A stretch of 64,000 nt of DNA from Paenibacillus polymyxa M1 (GCF_000237325.1 NC_017542.1:1557501-1621500), one strand, 5' to 3'; shown: positions 45,323-56,316, numbered from the stretch's first letter. Program-made: numbers and translations. Notes: generated from the letters alone by a model not told the origin.

Positions 45323-46394
45323 CTTATTAAAAATATTCACAAAAGACTCCTTTGTTCTGGCTCTAGTCTCTATTATTTTAGGCCTCCTTCTGGGTGCTAT
45401 CGTGATGATGATTGGCGGGTATGACCCTATTGTGGCTTATTCCGCTTTATTTAGCCGTGTGTATGGAGATTCCTACAACTTTGGCGAAGCGATCCGTGAG
45501 ATGACTCCTTTGATTCTAACAGGATTGGCATTTGCTTTTGCGGCTCGTGCCGGGTTGTTTAATATCGGTGGCGAAGGGCAGTTTTTGGTCGGTATGACAG
45601 CTGCTTCGATTGTGGGCATCAAACTTCATGGGCTGCCTGCTATCATTCATGCACCGCTGGCTGTGATCGCAGGAGCAGTTTTCGGAGGCTTGTGGGCAGC
45701 GATTGCTGGCTATTTGAAGGCTAAGCGAGGCGTGAACGAAGTTATTACCTGTATTATGATGAACTGGATCGGCCTGTATTTGGCTAATTTGGTGATTAAT
45801 CAGTTTGCACTTATGGAAGGCGAAAATCGCTCTGTGGATATCCAACCTTCCGCTTCCATTTCCATTGATTGGCTGTCCCAGATGATGGGGAATGCTCGGG
45901 TTCATTGGGGCACAGTTATTGCTGTGCTGGCGGCAGTGTTTTTCTATATTTTTATGTGGAAAACAAAGCAGGGCTATGAGCTTCGGGCTGTCGGATTTAA
46001 TCAGGATGCATCCCGTTATGCAGGCATGAATGTAAATCGCAATATTATAAAAGCGATGTTTATTAGTGGTGTTTTTGCCGGATTGGCTGGTGCTTTTGAG
46101 GTGCTGGGGGTTTTCCATTATCAATCTGTCATGGCAGGGTCACCGGGAACGGGCTTTGACGGTATCGCTGTGTCTTTGATCGGGATGAATAATCCGTTCG
46201 GTGTACTGCTCGGTTCTGTTTTGTTCGGAACACTTACGTATGGTTCTGCGGGGATGAGCTTTAGCGCGGATGTACCGCCAGAAATTATCCGAGTAGTCAT
46301 TGGCTCGATTATTTTCTTCATTGCGGCCCAAGGCATTGTGCGTTGGGTTGTAAAGCCGCTCTACTCCAAGCGTAAGAAAGAGAAGGTGTTGTAA
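45315..46394 (+). CDS. nucleoside ABC transporter permease (NupP-like)
   Basis: Protein of 359 residues with about nine membrane helices and the BPD_transp_2 pattern (AARAGLFNIGGEGQFLVGMTAAS, GVNEVITCIMMNWIGLYLANL, RAVGFNQDASRYAGMNVNRNIIKAMFISGVFAGLAGAFEVLG). It overlaps the ATPase gene by 8 bases and is followed after one base by the second permease. Confidence 0.93.
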   Translation: MANLLKIFTKDSFVLALVSIILGLLLGAIVMMIGGYDPIVAYSALFSRVYGDSYNFGEAIREMTPLILTGLAFAFAARAGLFNIGGEGQFLVGMTAASIVGIKLHGLPAIIHAPLAVIAGAVFGGLWAAIAGYLKAKRGVNEVITCIMMNWIGLYLANLVINQFALMEGENRSVDIQPSASISIDWLSQMMGNARVHWGTVIAVLAAVFFYIFMWKTKQGYELRAVGFNQDASRYAGMNVNRNIIKAMFISGVFAGLAGAFEVLGVFHYQSVMAGSPGTGFDGIAVSLIGMNNPFGVLLGSVLFGTLTYGSAGMSFSADVPPEIIRVVIGSIIFFIAAQGIVRWVVKPLYSKRKKEKVL

Positions 46395-46395
46395 A

Positions 46396-47355
46396 ATGAG
46401 TTGGTTAACACTTGGTGAATTAATCCATACAACGCTCGTTTTTGCGACGGCGATTATTTTTGCGTCTCTTGGCGGAGTTTTTTCGGAAAAATCCGGTGTA
46501 ACGAATCTGGGATTGGAAGGACTTATGGTATTTGGGGCGTTTGCGGCAGGTGTTGGCGGATTTTATGCCGAGCAAGCTGGACTAGGAGGCACCTCTGCGG
46601 CCTGGGTAGGTGTGCTGTCAGCTGCGGTGTTCGGTATTCTGGTTTCGCTCATTCATGCTGTTGCCTCTATTACGTTTAAAGCCGATCAGGTTATTAGCGG
46701 GATTGTCATTAACTTCTTGGCAGCGGGTAGTACCCTGTACATGGTTAAGCTGTTATTCGAGGGTGATGGTGACACCGGTCGAATTCAAGGCTTTAACGAG
46801 ATATCCATCCCTTATCTTGTGGATATTCCGATTGCAGGAAAAGCATTTTTCCAAGCCTACCCAACGACATATCTAGCTATTCTATTGGTTATAATTGGCT
46901 ACTTTACTTTGTATAAAACTCCGTTTGGCTTGCGTTTGCGTTCAGTAGGGGAGCATCCGGGTGCAGCCGATACCGTGGGAATCAAGGTCAATCGCCTTCG
47001 TTATATCGGTGTTATGATTAGTGGTGCGTTGGCTGGGATTGGTGGAGCAACAATCACTTTGACTACAACCAATATGTTCTCACATAATACCGTTTCGGGG
47101 CAGGGCTATATTGCTATTGCTGCTATGATTTTCGGTAAATGGAATCCGCTCGGTGCTTTTGGCGCGGCAGTGTTTTTCGGTTTTTCACAAGCCATTCGCA
47201 ACTATGTGCAGCTGTTCGCATGGTCGCAAAGTATTCCCCAGGAAATTATTTTTATGTTGCCGTATCTCCTGACGATTATTGTGCTGGTGGCGGCAGTTGG
47301 ACGTTCACGCGCTCCGGCTGCTTTGGGTCAACTGTATGATCCAAGCAAGCGTTAA
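46396..47355 (+). CDS. nucleoside ABC transporter permease (NupQ-like)
   Basis: Protein of 319 residues, hydrophobic, with the same family features: SLGGVFSEKSGVTNLGLEGLMVFGAFAAG, FKADQVISGIVINFLAAGSTLYMV and LRLRSVGEHPGAADTVGIKVNRLRY. Together with NupP-like it forms the channel. Operon end; terminator at 47404-47443. Confidence 0.93.
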   Translation: MSWLTLGELIHTTLVFATAIIFASLGGVFSEKSGVTNLGLEGLMVFGAFAAGVGGFYAEQAGLGGTSAAWVGVLSAAVFGILVSLIHAVASITFKADQVISGIVINFLAAGSTLYMVKLLFEGDGDTGRIQGFNEISIPYLVDIPIAGKAFFQAYPTTYLAILLVIIGYFTLYKTPFGLRLRSVGEHPGAADTVGIKVNRLRYIGVMISGALAGIGGATITLTTTNMFSHNTVSGQGYIAIAAMIFGKWNPLGAFGAAVFFGFSQAIRNYVQLFAWSQSIPQEIIFMLPYLLTIIVLVAAVGRSRAPAALGQLYDPSKR

Positions 47356-47403
47356 TAACTCATAGACAGCTGAATGTTTTTAAATATACGCGTTAGTGTA
47401 TAT

Positions 47404-47443
47404 GAAAATCTGGTATCTGCATGTGCAGGTACCGGATTTTTTT
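47404..47443 (+). terminator. intrinsic terminator of the nucleoside transporter operon
   Basis: AAAATCTGGTATCTGC and GCAGGTACCGGATTTT pair around ATGT, followed by TTTTTTT. Confidence 0.92.
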
Positions 47444-47613
47444 ACATTGTGCAGGCATTTAAACATACGCTTCTGGCTTGAATGGAATAGACTGTGCTAT
47501 GCAGATTGGACGGACGCTCGGCCCCTGTCAGCTCCAGTCTATTTTGTGGTGGTGGTAAGCTATCAAGGAGCCGTTCAATCTGTCCATCCGTTGAGAAAGA
47601 AGGAGGAAATACG

Positions 47614-47964
47614 ATGAAACAGGCAGTAACCAGAAAGCAGGTGGAGAAGCTTGTCGGCAAAGTCATCTTCGCTACACGTAAGGATGGCTCCCGGGTCAGT
47701 GGCAAGCTGATTCGCATTTCAGGTAACCGACTGATTCTCCAACCAAACCGTAAGAAAAAAGTAAACACGAAGGCGATTATTCCTCTGGTGCTTTTTGATT
47801 TGCTTGCCATTGGCACAGCTCCATACGTTGGTGCCTACGGTGGCTACGGTCCAGGTTATGGAGGACCAGGCTATGGAGGGCCAGGATATGGTCCACAGTA
47901 TGGACCGTACACAGACGGGGGCTACCCCGGGGTAGGCTATCCTTTTTACCCTAACTTTTTTTAG
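47614..47964 (+). CDS. hypothetical protein with Gly/Tyr/Pro-rich C-terminus, 116 residues
   Basis: The first 70 residues are basic with an SH3/Sm-like strand pattern (GKVIFATRKDGSRVSGKLIRISGNRLILQPNRKKKVN), then a hydrophobic segment (AIIPLVLFDLLAIG), then repeats of GYGGPGY type. ATG 47614 follows AAGGAGG and is preferred over the upstream 47494. A leader stem AGATTGGACGG/CCGTTCAATCT (47503-47581) lies upstream. Low-complexity tails of this kind occur in spore- or surface-related proteins; function unknown. Confidence 0.65.
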   Translation: MKQAVTRKQVEKLVGKVIFATRKDGSRVSGKLIRISGNRLILQPNRKKKVNTKAIIPLVLFDLLAIGTAPYVGAYGGYGPGYGGPGYGGPGYGPQYGPYTDGGYPGVGYPFYPNFF

Positions 47965-47992
47965 TTTTACAAAATCCCGAAAACCATGCTTT

Positions 47993-48433
47993 TCACAATG
48001 ACTTTTCGAGTTCGTGACATCGGCTTAGAGCCACATATCGTAGCATGTGGTATTGATGGCGTAGATAAAAATGGATCCCTCGCACATTGTCTTCGTCCAC
48101 CATCACTTTAGCCCGCTTGCAACGTCGCAGTCGGCCGTATTGCTCGGCATACTCCAGCAACTTTTTTCCGTATCTTTTACCTTGATGAGCCGAAGAAATT
48201 GCGATCAAATCAATGTATAATAGTTCTCCATGCAGCATAACATGAATGAAGCCAACAACCTGTGCATTATCCGGTCTGCAAGCTACAAAAGTGATGCCCC
48301 GGTTTAAGCGCCGGGGTAATTCTTTACGTATTTGATCCATTTCTTGGGCACTTAAATGCGATAGAGGGACAAGTTCTTGCTCGATTAGACGAAATATCAT
48401 GTTGTCATCTTGGGCGCATCGTTTGCGAATCAT
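47993..48433 (-). CDS. GNAT family acetyltransferase
   Basis: Protein of 146 residues with the GNAT core: GFIHVMLHGELLYIDLIAISSAHQGKRYGKKLLEYAEQYG (acetyl-CoA loop HQGKRYG) and KVMVDEDNVRGIHFYLRHQYHML. Acceptor unknown. It points away from the T-box operon and stops after the preceding gene. AAGGAGG precedes the start. Confidence 0.8.
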   Translation of the reverse strand: MIRKRCAQDDNMIFRLIEQELVPLSHLSAQEMDQIRKELPRRLNRGITFVACRPDNAQVVGFIHVMLHGELLYIDLIAISSAHQGKRYGKKLLEYAEQYGRLRRCKRAKVMVDEDNVRGIHFYLRHQYHMLRYVALSRCHELEKSL

Positions 48434-48596
48434 AAACGGGCCTCCTTTTTACCCTTTTAACAAGATATGACTTGGTCTTTGAAGGAGTACAAAATCTCAC
48501 TGTGCGGTCTTTTTTATAATATGCGGGTACCTCTTACAAGCGTGCGACCCAGAGGTGTTTAAGCGGAGAAACATAAATTTTTATGAAATATGGGTA
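48434..48596. other. gap between the GNAT gene and the ilvB promoter
   Basis: Holds the leftward promoter of the GNAT gene. Nothing else supported. Confidence 0.3.
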
Positions 48597-48625
48597 TTGA
48601 CTATCCCAGATGGGGGACATATAAT
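48597..48625 (+). promoter_or_regulatory. sigma-A promoter of the ilv-leu operon
   Basis: TTGACT (48597-48602), 17-base spacer, TATAAT (48620-48625). Leader transcription starts about 48632. Confidence 0.9.
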
Positions 48626-48631
48626 GTGTCT

Positions 48632-48998
48632 AAACATTTGAAAGAATGACATGAACACAACGGCAATGAAGAGGACGAAGTGATTAGGGCTCTTTTGTTC
48701 AGAGAGTGAGGCATTAGCTGCAAGCTTCACCAAAATCCCTTTTTAACGAGCTCACCTTGGAGCTGTTTTCCTGAAAAGTATTTGGGCCCCATGATATTAA
48801 CGGTGCGCCGAATCGCCTATTAGGGAAAATCGTACGGTCTACGTTACAGACGCCAGATATGGAGATCCTTTGTGATTTCTGTACCTGCCAAGGTTCGGTA
48901 TTGCGAAATATCGGGCAAACACGGGTGGTACCACGGAAGCTACAGCCTTTCGTCCCTCAGTAACAGCAAGTCTGTTCTAGGGATGAAAGGTTTTTTTG
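48632..48998 (+). ncRNA. T-box leader (probable Leu specifier CUC)
   Basis: The conserved T-box ACGGGTGGTACCACGG is at 48921-48936, and the distal stem-I AGAGAG motif is visible. The likely specifier is CTC at 48751-48753 (in GAGCTCACC), matching Leu, as in the B. subtilis ilv-leu leader. The leader ends in a terminator CCTTTCGTCCCT/AGGGATGAAAGG (48946-48990) with a T7 tail; uncharged tRNA-Leu would stabilise the antiterminator and allow transcription into ilvB. The specifier call is by position, not by modelling. Confidence 0.9.
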
Positions 48999-49046
48999 TT
49001 TTTACAAATGTCAGCTGTATGTAAATTTTGTAAAGGAGGATGACCA

Positions 49047-50792
49047 ATGAGTGCACAAATTCCTGAAGTTAGGTCAACCGATGAATTACGTCAAAAGTGG
49101 ATGAAGCCTGAGGTGATTACAGGTTCGGAAATTTTACTCCGTAGCCTTTTGCTGGAGGGAGTAGAGTGTGTCTTTGGATATCCAGGTGGTGCAGTGCTTT
49201 ATATCTATGATGCCATGTACGGCTTCAAGGATTTCAAGCATGTCCTCACTCGTCATGAGCAGGGAGCTATTCATGCGGCAGATGGTTATGCACGGGCAAG
49301 CGGTAAAGTTGGTGTCTGTATCGCGACTTCCGGACCTGGAGCGACAAACCTGGTAACTGGCATAGCGACAGCTTATATGGATTCGGTGCCGTTGGTGGTC
49401 ATCACGGGTAATGTTGTATCTTCCCTGATCGGTACAGATGCTTTCCAGGAAGCTGATATCACGGGAATTACAATGCCGATTACGAAACACAGCTATCTGG
49501 TGAGAGATGTAGAGGATCTGCCGCGAATCATCCATGAGGCATTTCATATTGCCAATACAGGTAGAAAAGGACCAGTACTGATTGATATTCCGAAGGATGT
49601 CTCCGCAGCCCAGACGTTGTTTGTTCCACAGACGGAACCTGTGACCATGCGGGGTTACAACCCGAATGTGTTGCCCAACAAAATTCAACTAGACAAGCTG
49701 ACTCAAGCTATCGCCGAAGCAGAACGTCCATTCATTCTGGCAGGTGGAGGAGTTGTATACTCCGGTGGACATGAAGCACTTTACGAGTTTGTTCGTAAAA
49801 CGGAAATTCCGATTGCAACAACATTGCTTGGTTTGGGAGGATTCCCAAGTGGACATGAACTCTGGACAGGGATGCCGGGAATGCACGGAACATACACTTC
49901 CAATCAGGCGATTCAACAGTCGGATTTGCTGATCTGTATCGGTGCCCGCTTTGATGATCGGGTGACAGGCAAGTTGGATGGATTTGCTCCTCAAGCCAAA
50001 ATCGTACACATTGATATCGATCCTGCTGAAATCGGAAAAAATGTTGCCGCGGATATTCCAATCGTAGGCGACGTGAAGGCAGTATTGGAATTGCTGAATC
50101 AGGATGTGAAACGCGCGGATCTGGCAGATGCATGGAGAGCGCAAATTCAGCAATGGAAAGCTGCGAAACCTTTTTCTTATAAGGATTCTGAAACAGTGCT
50201 TAAACCACAATGGGTTATTGAATTGTTGGATAAAACGACCAAGGGCGGAGCAATCGTTACGACGGACGTAGGACAGCATCAAATGTGGGCAGCACAGTAT
50301 TACAAATTTAATCAGCCACGTTCATGGGTCACCTCTGGTGGACTGGGTACGATGGGATTTGGTTTCCCTTCTGCCATCGGCGCTCAGATGGCCAATCCCG
50401 ACAGATTGGTAATATCGATTAACGGAGACGGTGGCATGCAGATGTGTTCGCAGGAATTAGCCATCTGTGCAATCAATAACATTCCGGTCAAAATCGTAAT
50501 CATCAACAACCAGGTACTTGGAATGGTTCGCCAATGGCAGGAATTGATCTATAACAATCGGTACAGTCACATTGACCTGGCTGGAAGCCCGGATTTTGTG
50601 AAACTGGCCGAAGCATACGGTGTCAAAGGACTGCGTGCTACGAATAAGGAAGAAGCACGTCGGGCTTGGCAGGAGGCGCTTGATACACCCGGACCGGTCG
50701 TTGTCGAGTTTGTAGTCAGCAAGGAAGAGAATGTATATCCGATGGTGACGCAAGGTTCGACAATTGATCAAATGCTGATGGGGGACGAGTAA
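49047..50792 (+). CDS. ilvB: acetolactate synthase, large subunit
   Basis: Protein of 581 residues with the full ThDP-enzyme layout: ThDP Glu in TRHEQGAIHAADGYARAS, a FAD-binding middle domain (GARFDDRVTGKLDGFAP) and the C-terminal ThDP motif NGDGGMQMCSQELAIC. It condenses two pyruvates, or pyruvate and 2-oxobutyrate, in the first step of branched-chain synthesis. AAAGGAGG precedes ATG 49047. One base separates it from ilvN. Confidence 0.97.
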   Translation: MSAQIPEVRSTDELRQKWMKPEVITGSEILLRSLLLEGVECVFGYPGGAVLYIYDAMYGFKDFKHVLTRHEQGAIHAADGYARASGKVGVCIATSGPGATNLVTGIATAYMDSVPLVVITGNVVSSLIGTDAFQEADITGITMPITKHSYLVRDVEDLPRIIHEAFHIANTGRKGPVLIDIPKDVSAAQTLFVPQTEPVTMRGYNPNVLPNKIQLDKLTQAIAEAERPFILAGGGVVYSGGHEALYEFVRKTEIPIATTLLGLGGFPSGHELWTGMPGMHGTYTSNQAIQQSDLLICIGARFDDRVTGKLDGFAPQAKIVHIDIDPAEIGKNVAADIPIVGDVKAVLELLNQDVKRADLADAWRAQIQQWKAAKPFSYKDSETVLKPQWVIELLDKTTKGGAIVTTDVGQHQMWAAQYYKFNQPRSWVTSGGLGTMGFGFPSAIGAQMANPDRLVISINGDGGMQMCSQELAICAINNIPVKIVIINNQVLGMVRQWQELIYNNRYSHIDLAGSPDFVKLAEAYGVKGLRATNKEEARRAWQEALDTPGPVVVEFVVSKEENVYPMVTQGSTIDQMLMGDE

Positions 50793-50793
50793 A

Positions 50794-51279
50794 ATGACGA
50801 CAAAAAATACCATTGCTGTACTGGTAAATGATCATCCCGGCGTTTTGCAACGTGTGTCCGGACTGTTTGGTCGCCGTGGCTTCAACATTGAGAGCATAAC
50901 TGTGGGTCAATCGGAAGAAGTTGGATTATCCCGTATGGTCATTGTGACTGTAGGAGATGAGAACAACCTGGAGCAGATTGAAAAGCAGCTTTACAAGCTG
51001 GTTGATGTGATCAAGGTCATCGATCTCAGTTCCAAGCCGATGGTTGCTCGGGAATTGGCAATGATTAAGGTAAAGGCTGAACCGCCTCAGCGACCAGAAA
51101 TTATGGGCGTGGTAGAAACGTTCAGAGCAGCTGTAATTGATGTTGGAACGACAAGCTTGATTGTTCAGGTCATTGGCGATACTGAAAAAATCGATGCGAT
51201 GATCGAGTTGTTGAAGCCTTACGGTATTCGCGAGTTGACCCGAACCGGGGTTACAGCTATGATACGTGGAAATGCATAA
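50794..51279 (+). CDS. ilvN: acetolactate synthase, small regulatory subunit
   Basis: Protein of 161 residues with an ACT domain at 1-80 (IAVLVNDHPGVLQRVSGLFGRRGFNIESITVG) and the C-terminal ILVN half (MGVVETFRAAVIDVGTTSLIVQVIGD). It confers valine feedback control on the large subunit. The start is one base after the ilvB stop. A 164-base interval with a strong hairpin lies between it and ilvC. Confidence 0.95.
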   Translation: MTTKNTIAVLVNDHPGVLQRVSGLFGRRGFNIESITVGQSEEVGLSRMVIVTVGDENNLEQIEKQLYKLVDVIKVIDLSSKPMVARELAMIKVKAEPPQRPEIMGVVETFRAAVIDVGTTSLIVQVIGDTEKIDAMIELLKPYGIRELTRTGVTAMIRGNA

Positions 51280-51341
51280 TATAAAGCTTTAACGATTTAC
51301 CGCTTATAGCGCATTACATCATTAAAGAACCGCCCGCATAA

Positions 51342-52435
<1,094 letters not shown>

Positions 52436-52484
52436 CAACCTTTTGTACTATAAGCTCGACAACATGAATTATTTATAAATATTA

Positions 52485-52526
52485 ATTACAATGCGGCCCT
52501 GCTTATTGCGTGAGCCGCATTGTAAT
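52485..52526 (+). repeat. perfect 12-bp hairpin between ilvC and leuA
   Basis: ATTACAATGCGG (52485-52496) and CCGCATTGTAAT (52515-52526) around an 18-base loop. AAGGGTCCAA (52529-52538) follows, then GAGGAGG. Candidate RNA stability or processing site. Confidence 0.6.
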
Positions 52527-52559
52527 TTAAGGGTCCAAATCCTGAGGAGGTGCGTTAGG

Positions 52560-54101
52560 TTGCGCAAAATATATATATTTGACACAACGTTGAGAGACGG
52601 AGAACAGTCACCTGGCGTGAACTTGAATACTCGTGAGAAAGTAGAGATCGCTCATCAGTTGGAAAAGCTGGGAATCGATCGTATGGAGGCTGGGTTCCCG
52701 GCTGCTTCTCCGGGTGATCTGGCGGCTGTTAATGCAGTGGCAAAAGCTGTAAAAAATTCGACCGTTATTGGCCTTTCGCGTGCAAGGGAACAAGATATTG
52801 ATGCGGTTCGCGAGGCGCTTAAGGGAGCACAGGACCCGTGTATCCATATCTTTTTGGCAACCTCTCCAATTCATCGTCAGCATAAGCTACGGATGGAGAA
52901 GGCACAGGTATTGGAAACTGCCCGTGCAGCCATTCGTTATGGATTGAAGTATTTGCCAAAAGTGGAGTTTTCATTGGAGGATGCAGGACGTACGGAGCTT
53001 GATTTTGTGGTTGAAATGGTCACCATGGCTGTACAGGAAGGGGCTTCTGTCGTCAATATTCCAGACACGGTAGGTTACTTAACACCCTACGAATACGGAA
53101 ATATATTCAAACATATCAAGCAAAATGTGGTTGATGTGGAGAAGATTCAGTTGAGTGCACATTGCCACAATGACTTGGGAATGGCTACTGCTAATACGCT
53201 TGCTGCGATCCTGAACGGTGCAGATCAGATCGAGGGGACTATTAACGGTATCGGTGAACGTGCTGGAAACACGGCCATTGAGGAAATCGCCATGGCACTG
53301 GAGACGAGACAGGAATTTTTCCAAGCCAAAACGTCTCTGCAATTGTCTGAAATTGCACGCACGAGCCGATTGGTTAGCCGTTTGACGGGGATGGTAGTGC
53401 CGGGCAACAAGGCGATCGTGGGTGCTAACGCTTTTGCGCACGAATCAGGTATTCACCAAGACGGCATGCTGAAGGAAAAGACGACCTATGAAATTATGAC
53501 ACCGGAAAGTATCGGTCTGAAAGAAAGCAAGCTGGTGCTGGGCAAGCATTCAGGGCGTCATGCTTTCCGGGAGCGTTTGGTTGAGTTGGGCTACGAATTG
53601 AACGAAGAAGATCTGAATCGCGCTTTTGGGCAGTTTAAGGATTTGGCTGATAAGAAGAAGGAAGTATCGGACGATGATATCCTGGCATTGCTGGAAGAAA
53701 AATTGGCCGATGCACCTGAAGTCTTCAAGCTGGAAACCATTTTCGTAACTTATGGGAACAAGGCTACGCCTTCCGCACAAGTGCGACTGGTTAACGATGA
53801 AGGTCAGGTGATTGAGACAGAAGCTGAAGGGAATGGTTCAGTCGATGCGATCTATAACGCGATTGATCAAGCCAGCAGCGAGAGTGTTGTACTTTCTGAT
53901 TACTCCATTAAATCTGTTACCCATGGCAAGGACGCTCTAGGGGAAGTACATGTGGTGCTGACTCAGAACGGAATATCTGTACAGGGACGTGGGGTAAGCA
54001 CCGATATTTTGGAAGCAAGTGCACGGGCTTATGTGGATGCACTGAACGGTTTGATCGACAAGCGTAAAAATTACAGCAATCGCGTAGACTATAAATCCTA
54101 A
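52560..54101 (+). CDS. leuA: 2-isopropylmalate synthase
   Basis: Protein of 513 residues. Start TTG 52560, preceded by GAGGAGG, reads LRKIYIFDTTLRDGEQSPGVNLN, the correct LeuA head; upstream frame to 52491 is non-coding. TIM barrel with metal-binding HCHNDLGMATAN and GERAGNTAIEEI, and a C-terminal LeuA allosteric domain (VFKLETIFVTYGNK...). It condenses acetyl-CoA and 2-oxoisovalerate. leuB follows after 200 bases; leuC and leuD are not in this window. Confidence 0.96.
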   Translation: MRKIYIFDTTLRDGEQSPGVNLNTREKVEIAHQLEKLGIDRMEAGFPAASPGDLAAVNAVAKAVKNSTVIGLSRAREQDIDAVREALKGAQDPCIHIFLATSPIHRQHKLRMEKAQVLETARAAIRYGLKYLPKVEFSLEDAGRTELDFVVEMVTMAVQEGASVVNIPDTVGYLTPYEYGNIFKHIKQNVVDVEKIQLSAHCHNDLGMATANTLAAILNGADQIEGTINGIGERAGNTAIEEIAMALETRQEFFQAKTSLQLSEIARTSRLVSRLTGMVVPGNKAIVGANAFAHESGIHQDGMLKEKTTYEIMTPESIGLKESKLVLGKHSGRHAFRERLVELGYELNEEDLNRAFGQFKDLADKKKEVSDDDILALLEEKLADAPEVFKLETIFVTYGNKATPSAQVRLVNDEGQVIETEAEGNGSVDAIYNAIDQASSESVVLSDYSIKSVTHGKDALGEVHVVLTQNGISVQGRGVSTDILEASARAYVDALNGLIDKRKNYSNRVDYKS

Positions 54102-54301
54102 TTTTATACAGGCCCAAGGAATGAGTATAGACAGGATCGGTATCGGTCCTGTTTTCTTATTCTCTGATGAAAAAATCAGCTTATAGGCTAAGCCTATTGA
54201 ATTGATAGATTCTATATCTTGGTCAAAGCCCTCCCAAATATGTTACAAAGAAGGTATGAGAAATACGGCTGTATGGCTGTATAACAAGAGGAGTGTACGT
54301 G

Positions 54302-55378
54302 ATGGCAGACGTTAAAAAGATTGCAGTAATAGCGGGAGACGGAATCGGACCTGAAGTGGTCGCAGAGGCAGAGAAAATTTTGAAACGTACGGAAGAAGTG
54401 TTTGGCCTCTCATTTGAAACAGAGCATGCGCTGTTCGGCGGGATTGCCATTGATAAGAAGGGGACTCCATTGCCGCAAGAAACACTGGCCGTATGTCAAT
54501 CTGCAGATGCCGTGCTGTTGGGAGCGGTAGGTGGACCACAATGGGACAACAATCCTAAGGAGCTTCGTCCTGAAACCGGATTGCTCGGTATTCGCAAAGA
54601 GCTCGGTCTATTTTCAAATCTTCGTCCTGCTGTCGTTTTCGATTGTCTCAAGGACGCGTCTACATTGAAACCAGAGGTATTGGAAGGAACGGACTTGATC
54701 GTGGTGCGCGAACTGACGGGCGGCATTTATTTCGGTGAGAAGTACAGACGAGAGAGTGCTCAGGGGGAAGAAGCGGTCGATACTTGCGCATATAATGTAA
54801 CAGAAGTAGAGCGTATTGTTCGCCAATCTTTCGAAATTGCACAAAAGCGTCGCAAAAAGCTCGCATCGGTGGATAAGGCTAATGTACTGGAAACTTCTCG
54901 TTTATGGCGTGAAGTTGTTAACCGGGTCGCTGTAGATTACCCAGATGTCGAGCTTGAGCATGTATTGGTCGATAACTGTGCCATGCAATTGCTGCGTCGT
55001 CCATCCAGTTTTGACGTCATTGTAACCGAAAATATGTTTGGTGACATTCTTAGTGACGAAGCAGCTATGCTGACTGGGTCCATCGGTATGCTCTCCTCTG
55101 CATCACTGGGAGAAGGCAGCTTCGGTCTGTACGAGCCGGTGCACGGCTCAGCACCTGATATTGCTGGTCAGGGACTGGCGAACCCCATTGCAACGATTTT
55201 GTCCGTTGCTTTGATGTTCCGCCTCACCTTCGGGTACGAGAAAGCAGCTGACGCTATCGAGAAGGCGGTAGCTGAGGTACTGGATGCAGGACACCGTACG
55301 GCAGATATCGCGGTGGATAAATCACAAGCGATCTCGACAACTGAAATGGGCGATTTGATCGCAGCAGCTATTCGCTAA
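54302..55378 (+). CDS. leuB: 3-isopropylmalate dehydrogenase
   Basis: Protein of 358 residues with the beta-decarboxylating dehydrogenase pattern: [12 protein letters not shown], the substrate loop [12 protein letters not shown], and the NAD/metal region [27 protein letters not shown] and [24 protein letters not shown] 54302 is 8 bases after AGAGGAG; GTG 54293 is less likely. leuCD are missing between leuA and leuB, so they must be elsewhere. Confidence 0.96.
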   Translation: MADVKKIAVIAGDGIGPEVVAEAEKILKRTEEVFGLSFETEHALFGGIAIDKKGTPLPQETLAVCQSADAVLLGAVGGPQWDNNPKELRPETGLLGIRKELGLFSNLRPAVVFDCLKDASTLKPEVLEGTDLIVVRELTGGIYFGEKYRRESAQGEEAVDTCAYNVTEVERIVRQSFEIAQKRRKKLASVDKANVLETSRLWREVVNRVAVDYPDVELEHVLVDNCAMQLLRRPSSFDVIVTENMFGDILSDEAAMLTGSIGMLSSASLGEGSFGLYEPVHGSAPDIAGQGLANPIATILSVALMFRLTFGYEKAADAIEKAVAEVLDAGHRTADIAVDKSQAISTTEMGDLIAAAIR

Positions 55379-55466
55379 AGTCCCCAGAAACGTATTTGTT
55401 CTGAAAAAAAGCTTCCTATTATATAGTGAGGTTATACAGTATAATTTTATAGCAAATGTTTGACAC

Positions 55467-55494
55467 AGTAGCTCCTGAGTAATCAGGAGCTACT
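55467..55494 (+). terminator. hairpin after leuB
   Basis: AGTAGCTCCTGA-GTAA-TCAGGAGCTACT is a perfect 12-bp stem with no T-tract; it could act as a 3' end stabiliser for the ilv-leu mRNA. Confidence 0.5.
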
Positions 55495-55601
55495 TGCATA
55501 TCAGAAAGCTCTTGAAATGTGAATAAATTGTGAATTTTTAAGCTAGTTTAAAATAATTATAAAAAAGTAATGGTTACAATATTGACTTTGATTTCAGCGA
55601 A

Positions 55602-55616
55602 TGATAACATTTATCA
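55602..55616. promoter_or_regulatory. Fur/PerR-like operator on the peroxiredoxin promoter
   Basis: TGATAACATTTATCA matches the 7-1-7 Fur/PerR family site at 12 of 14 positions. It overlaps the -10 (TAACAT, 55605-55610), with TTGACT at 55582-55587 as -35 and a 17-base spacer. The site could bind PerR or Fur. Confidence 0.65.
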
Positions 55617-55700
55617 AGTAGGTGGTTTATTACAATACAGTTGATTGAGGAAAACACAATTGGTGTTTTTCTTACATATTTTAAAGGAGGATTTCACATT

Positions 55701-56240
55701 ATGGCAGAAAGATTGGTAGGAAGACCCGCACCTGATTTTGCATTGGAAACAGTATCTGGAGACGGTCAAGAATTTGGCTCGGTGAAACTTTCCGATTACC
55801 GTGGCAAGTGGCTCGTATTTTTCTTCTATCCACTGGATTTCACTTTTGTATGCCCAACAGAAATTACAGCATTGAGCGATGCAGCTGACCAATTCAAAGA
55901 GCTGGATACTGAAATTTTGGGTATCAGTGTAGACTCCGTGCACAGCCACAAAGCATGGATCAACACAGCTAAAGAAAACAACGGTCTGGGCAAACTGAAC
56001 TTCCCGTTGGCTTCTGACATCACGAAAAAAACAGCAAGCGACTATGGTGTTCTGATCGAAGAAGAAGGCGTTGCATTGCGCGGCTTGTTCATCATTGATC
56101 CAGAAGGCGAACTTAAATATCAAGTGGTTAACCACAACGATGTAGGCCGCAGTGTAGAAGAAACATTGCGTGTACTGCAAGCTTTGCAATCCGGTGGCTT
56201 GTGCCCAATGAACTGGAAACCAGGCGATAAAAATCTGTAA
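55701..56240 (+). CDS. typical 2-Cys peroxiredoxin (AhpC/Prx type, YkuU-like)
   Basis: Protein of 179 residues starting at ATG 55701 (AAAGGAGG 10 bases before; the open frame reaches 55641 but has no ribosome site). Peroxidatic Cys51 in FTFVCPTE, with Arg near 117 (VALRGLFIIDP), and resolving Cys168 in GGLCPMNWKPGD. It reduces hydrogen peroxide and alkyl hydroperoxides in the cytoplasm. An iron- or peroxide-responsive operator overlaps its promoter. Confidence 0.93.
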   Translation: MAERLVGRPAPDFALETVSGDGQEFGSVKLSDYRGKWLVFFFYPLDFTFVCPTEITALSDAADQFKELDTEILGISVDSVHSHKAWINTAKENNGLGKLNFPLASDITKKTASDYGVLIEEEGVALRGLFIIDPEGELKYQVVNHNDVGRSVEETLRVLQALQSGGLCPMNWKPGDKNL

Positions 56241-56264
56241 TATTAGCTTTACAAGTTGAACTTA

Positions 56265-56316
56265 AACAAGCAAGCCCCCAACCAGCGGTTACTTTACCGT
56301 TGTTGGGGGCTTGCTT
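56265..56316 (+). terminator. terminator after the peroxiredoxin gene
   Basis: AAGCAAGCCCCCAAC pairs with GTTGGGGGCTTGCTT; the T-tract is absent, so the stop is likely partial. Confidence 0.7.
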
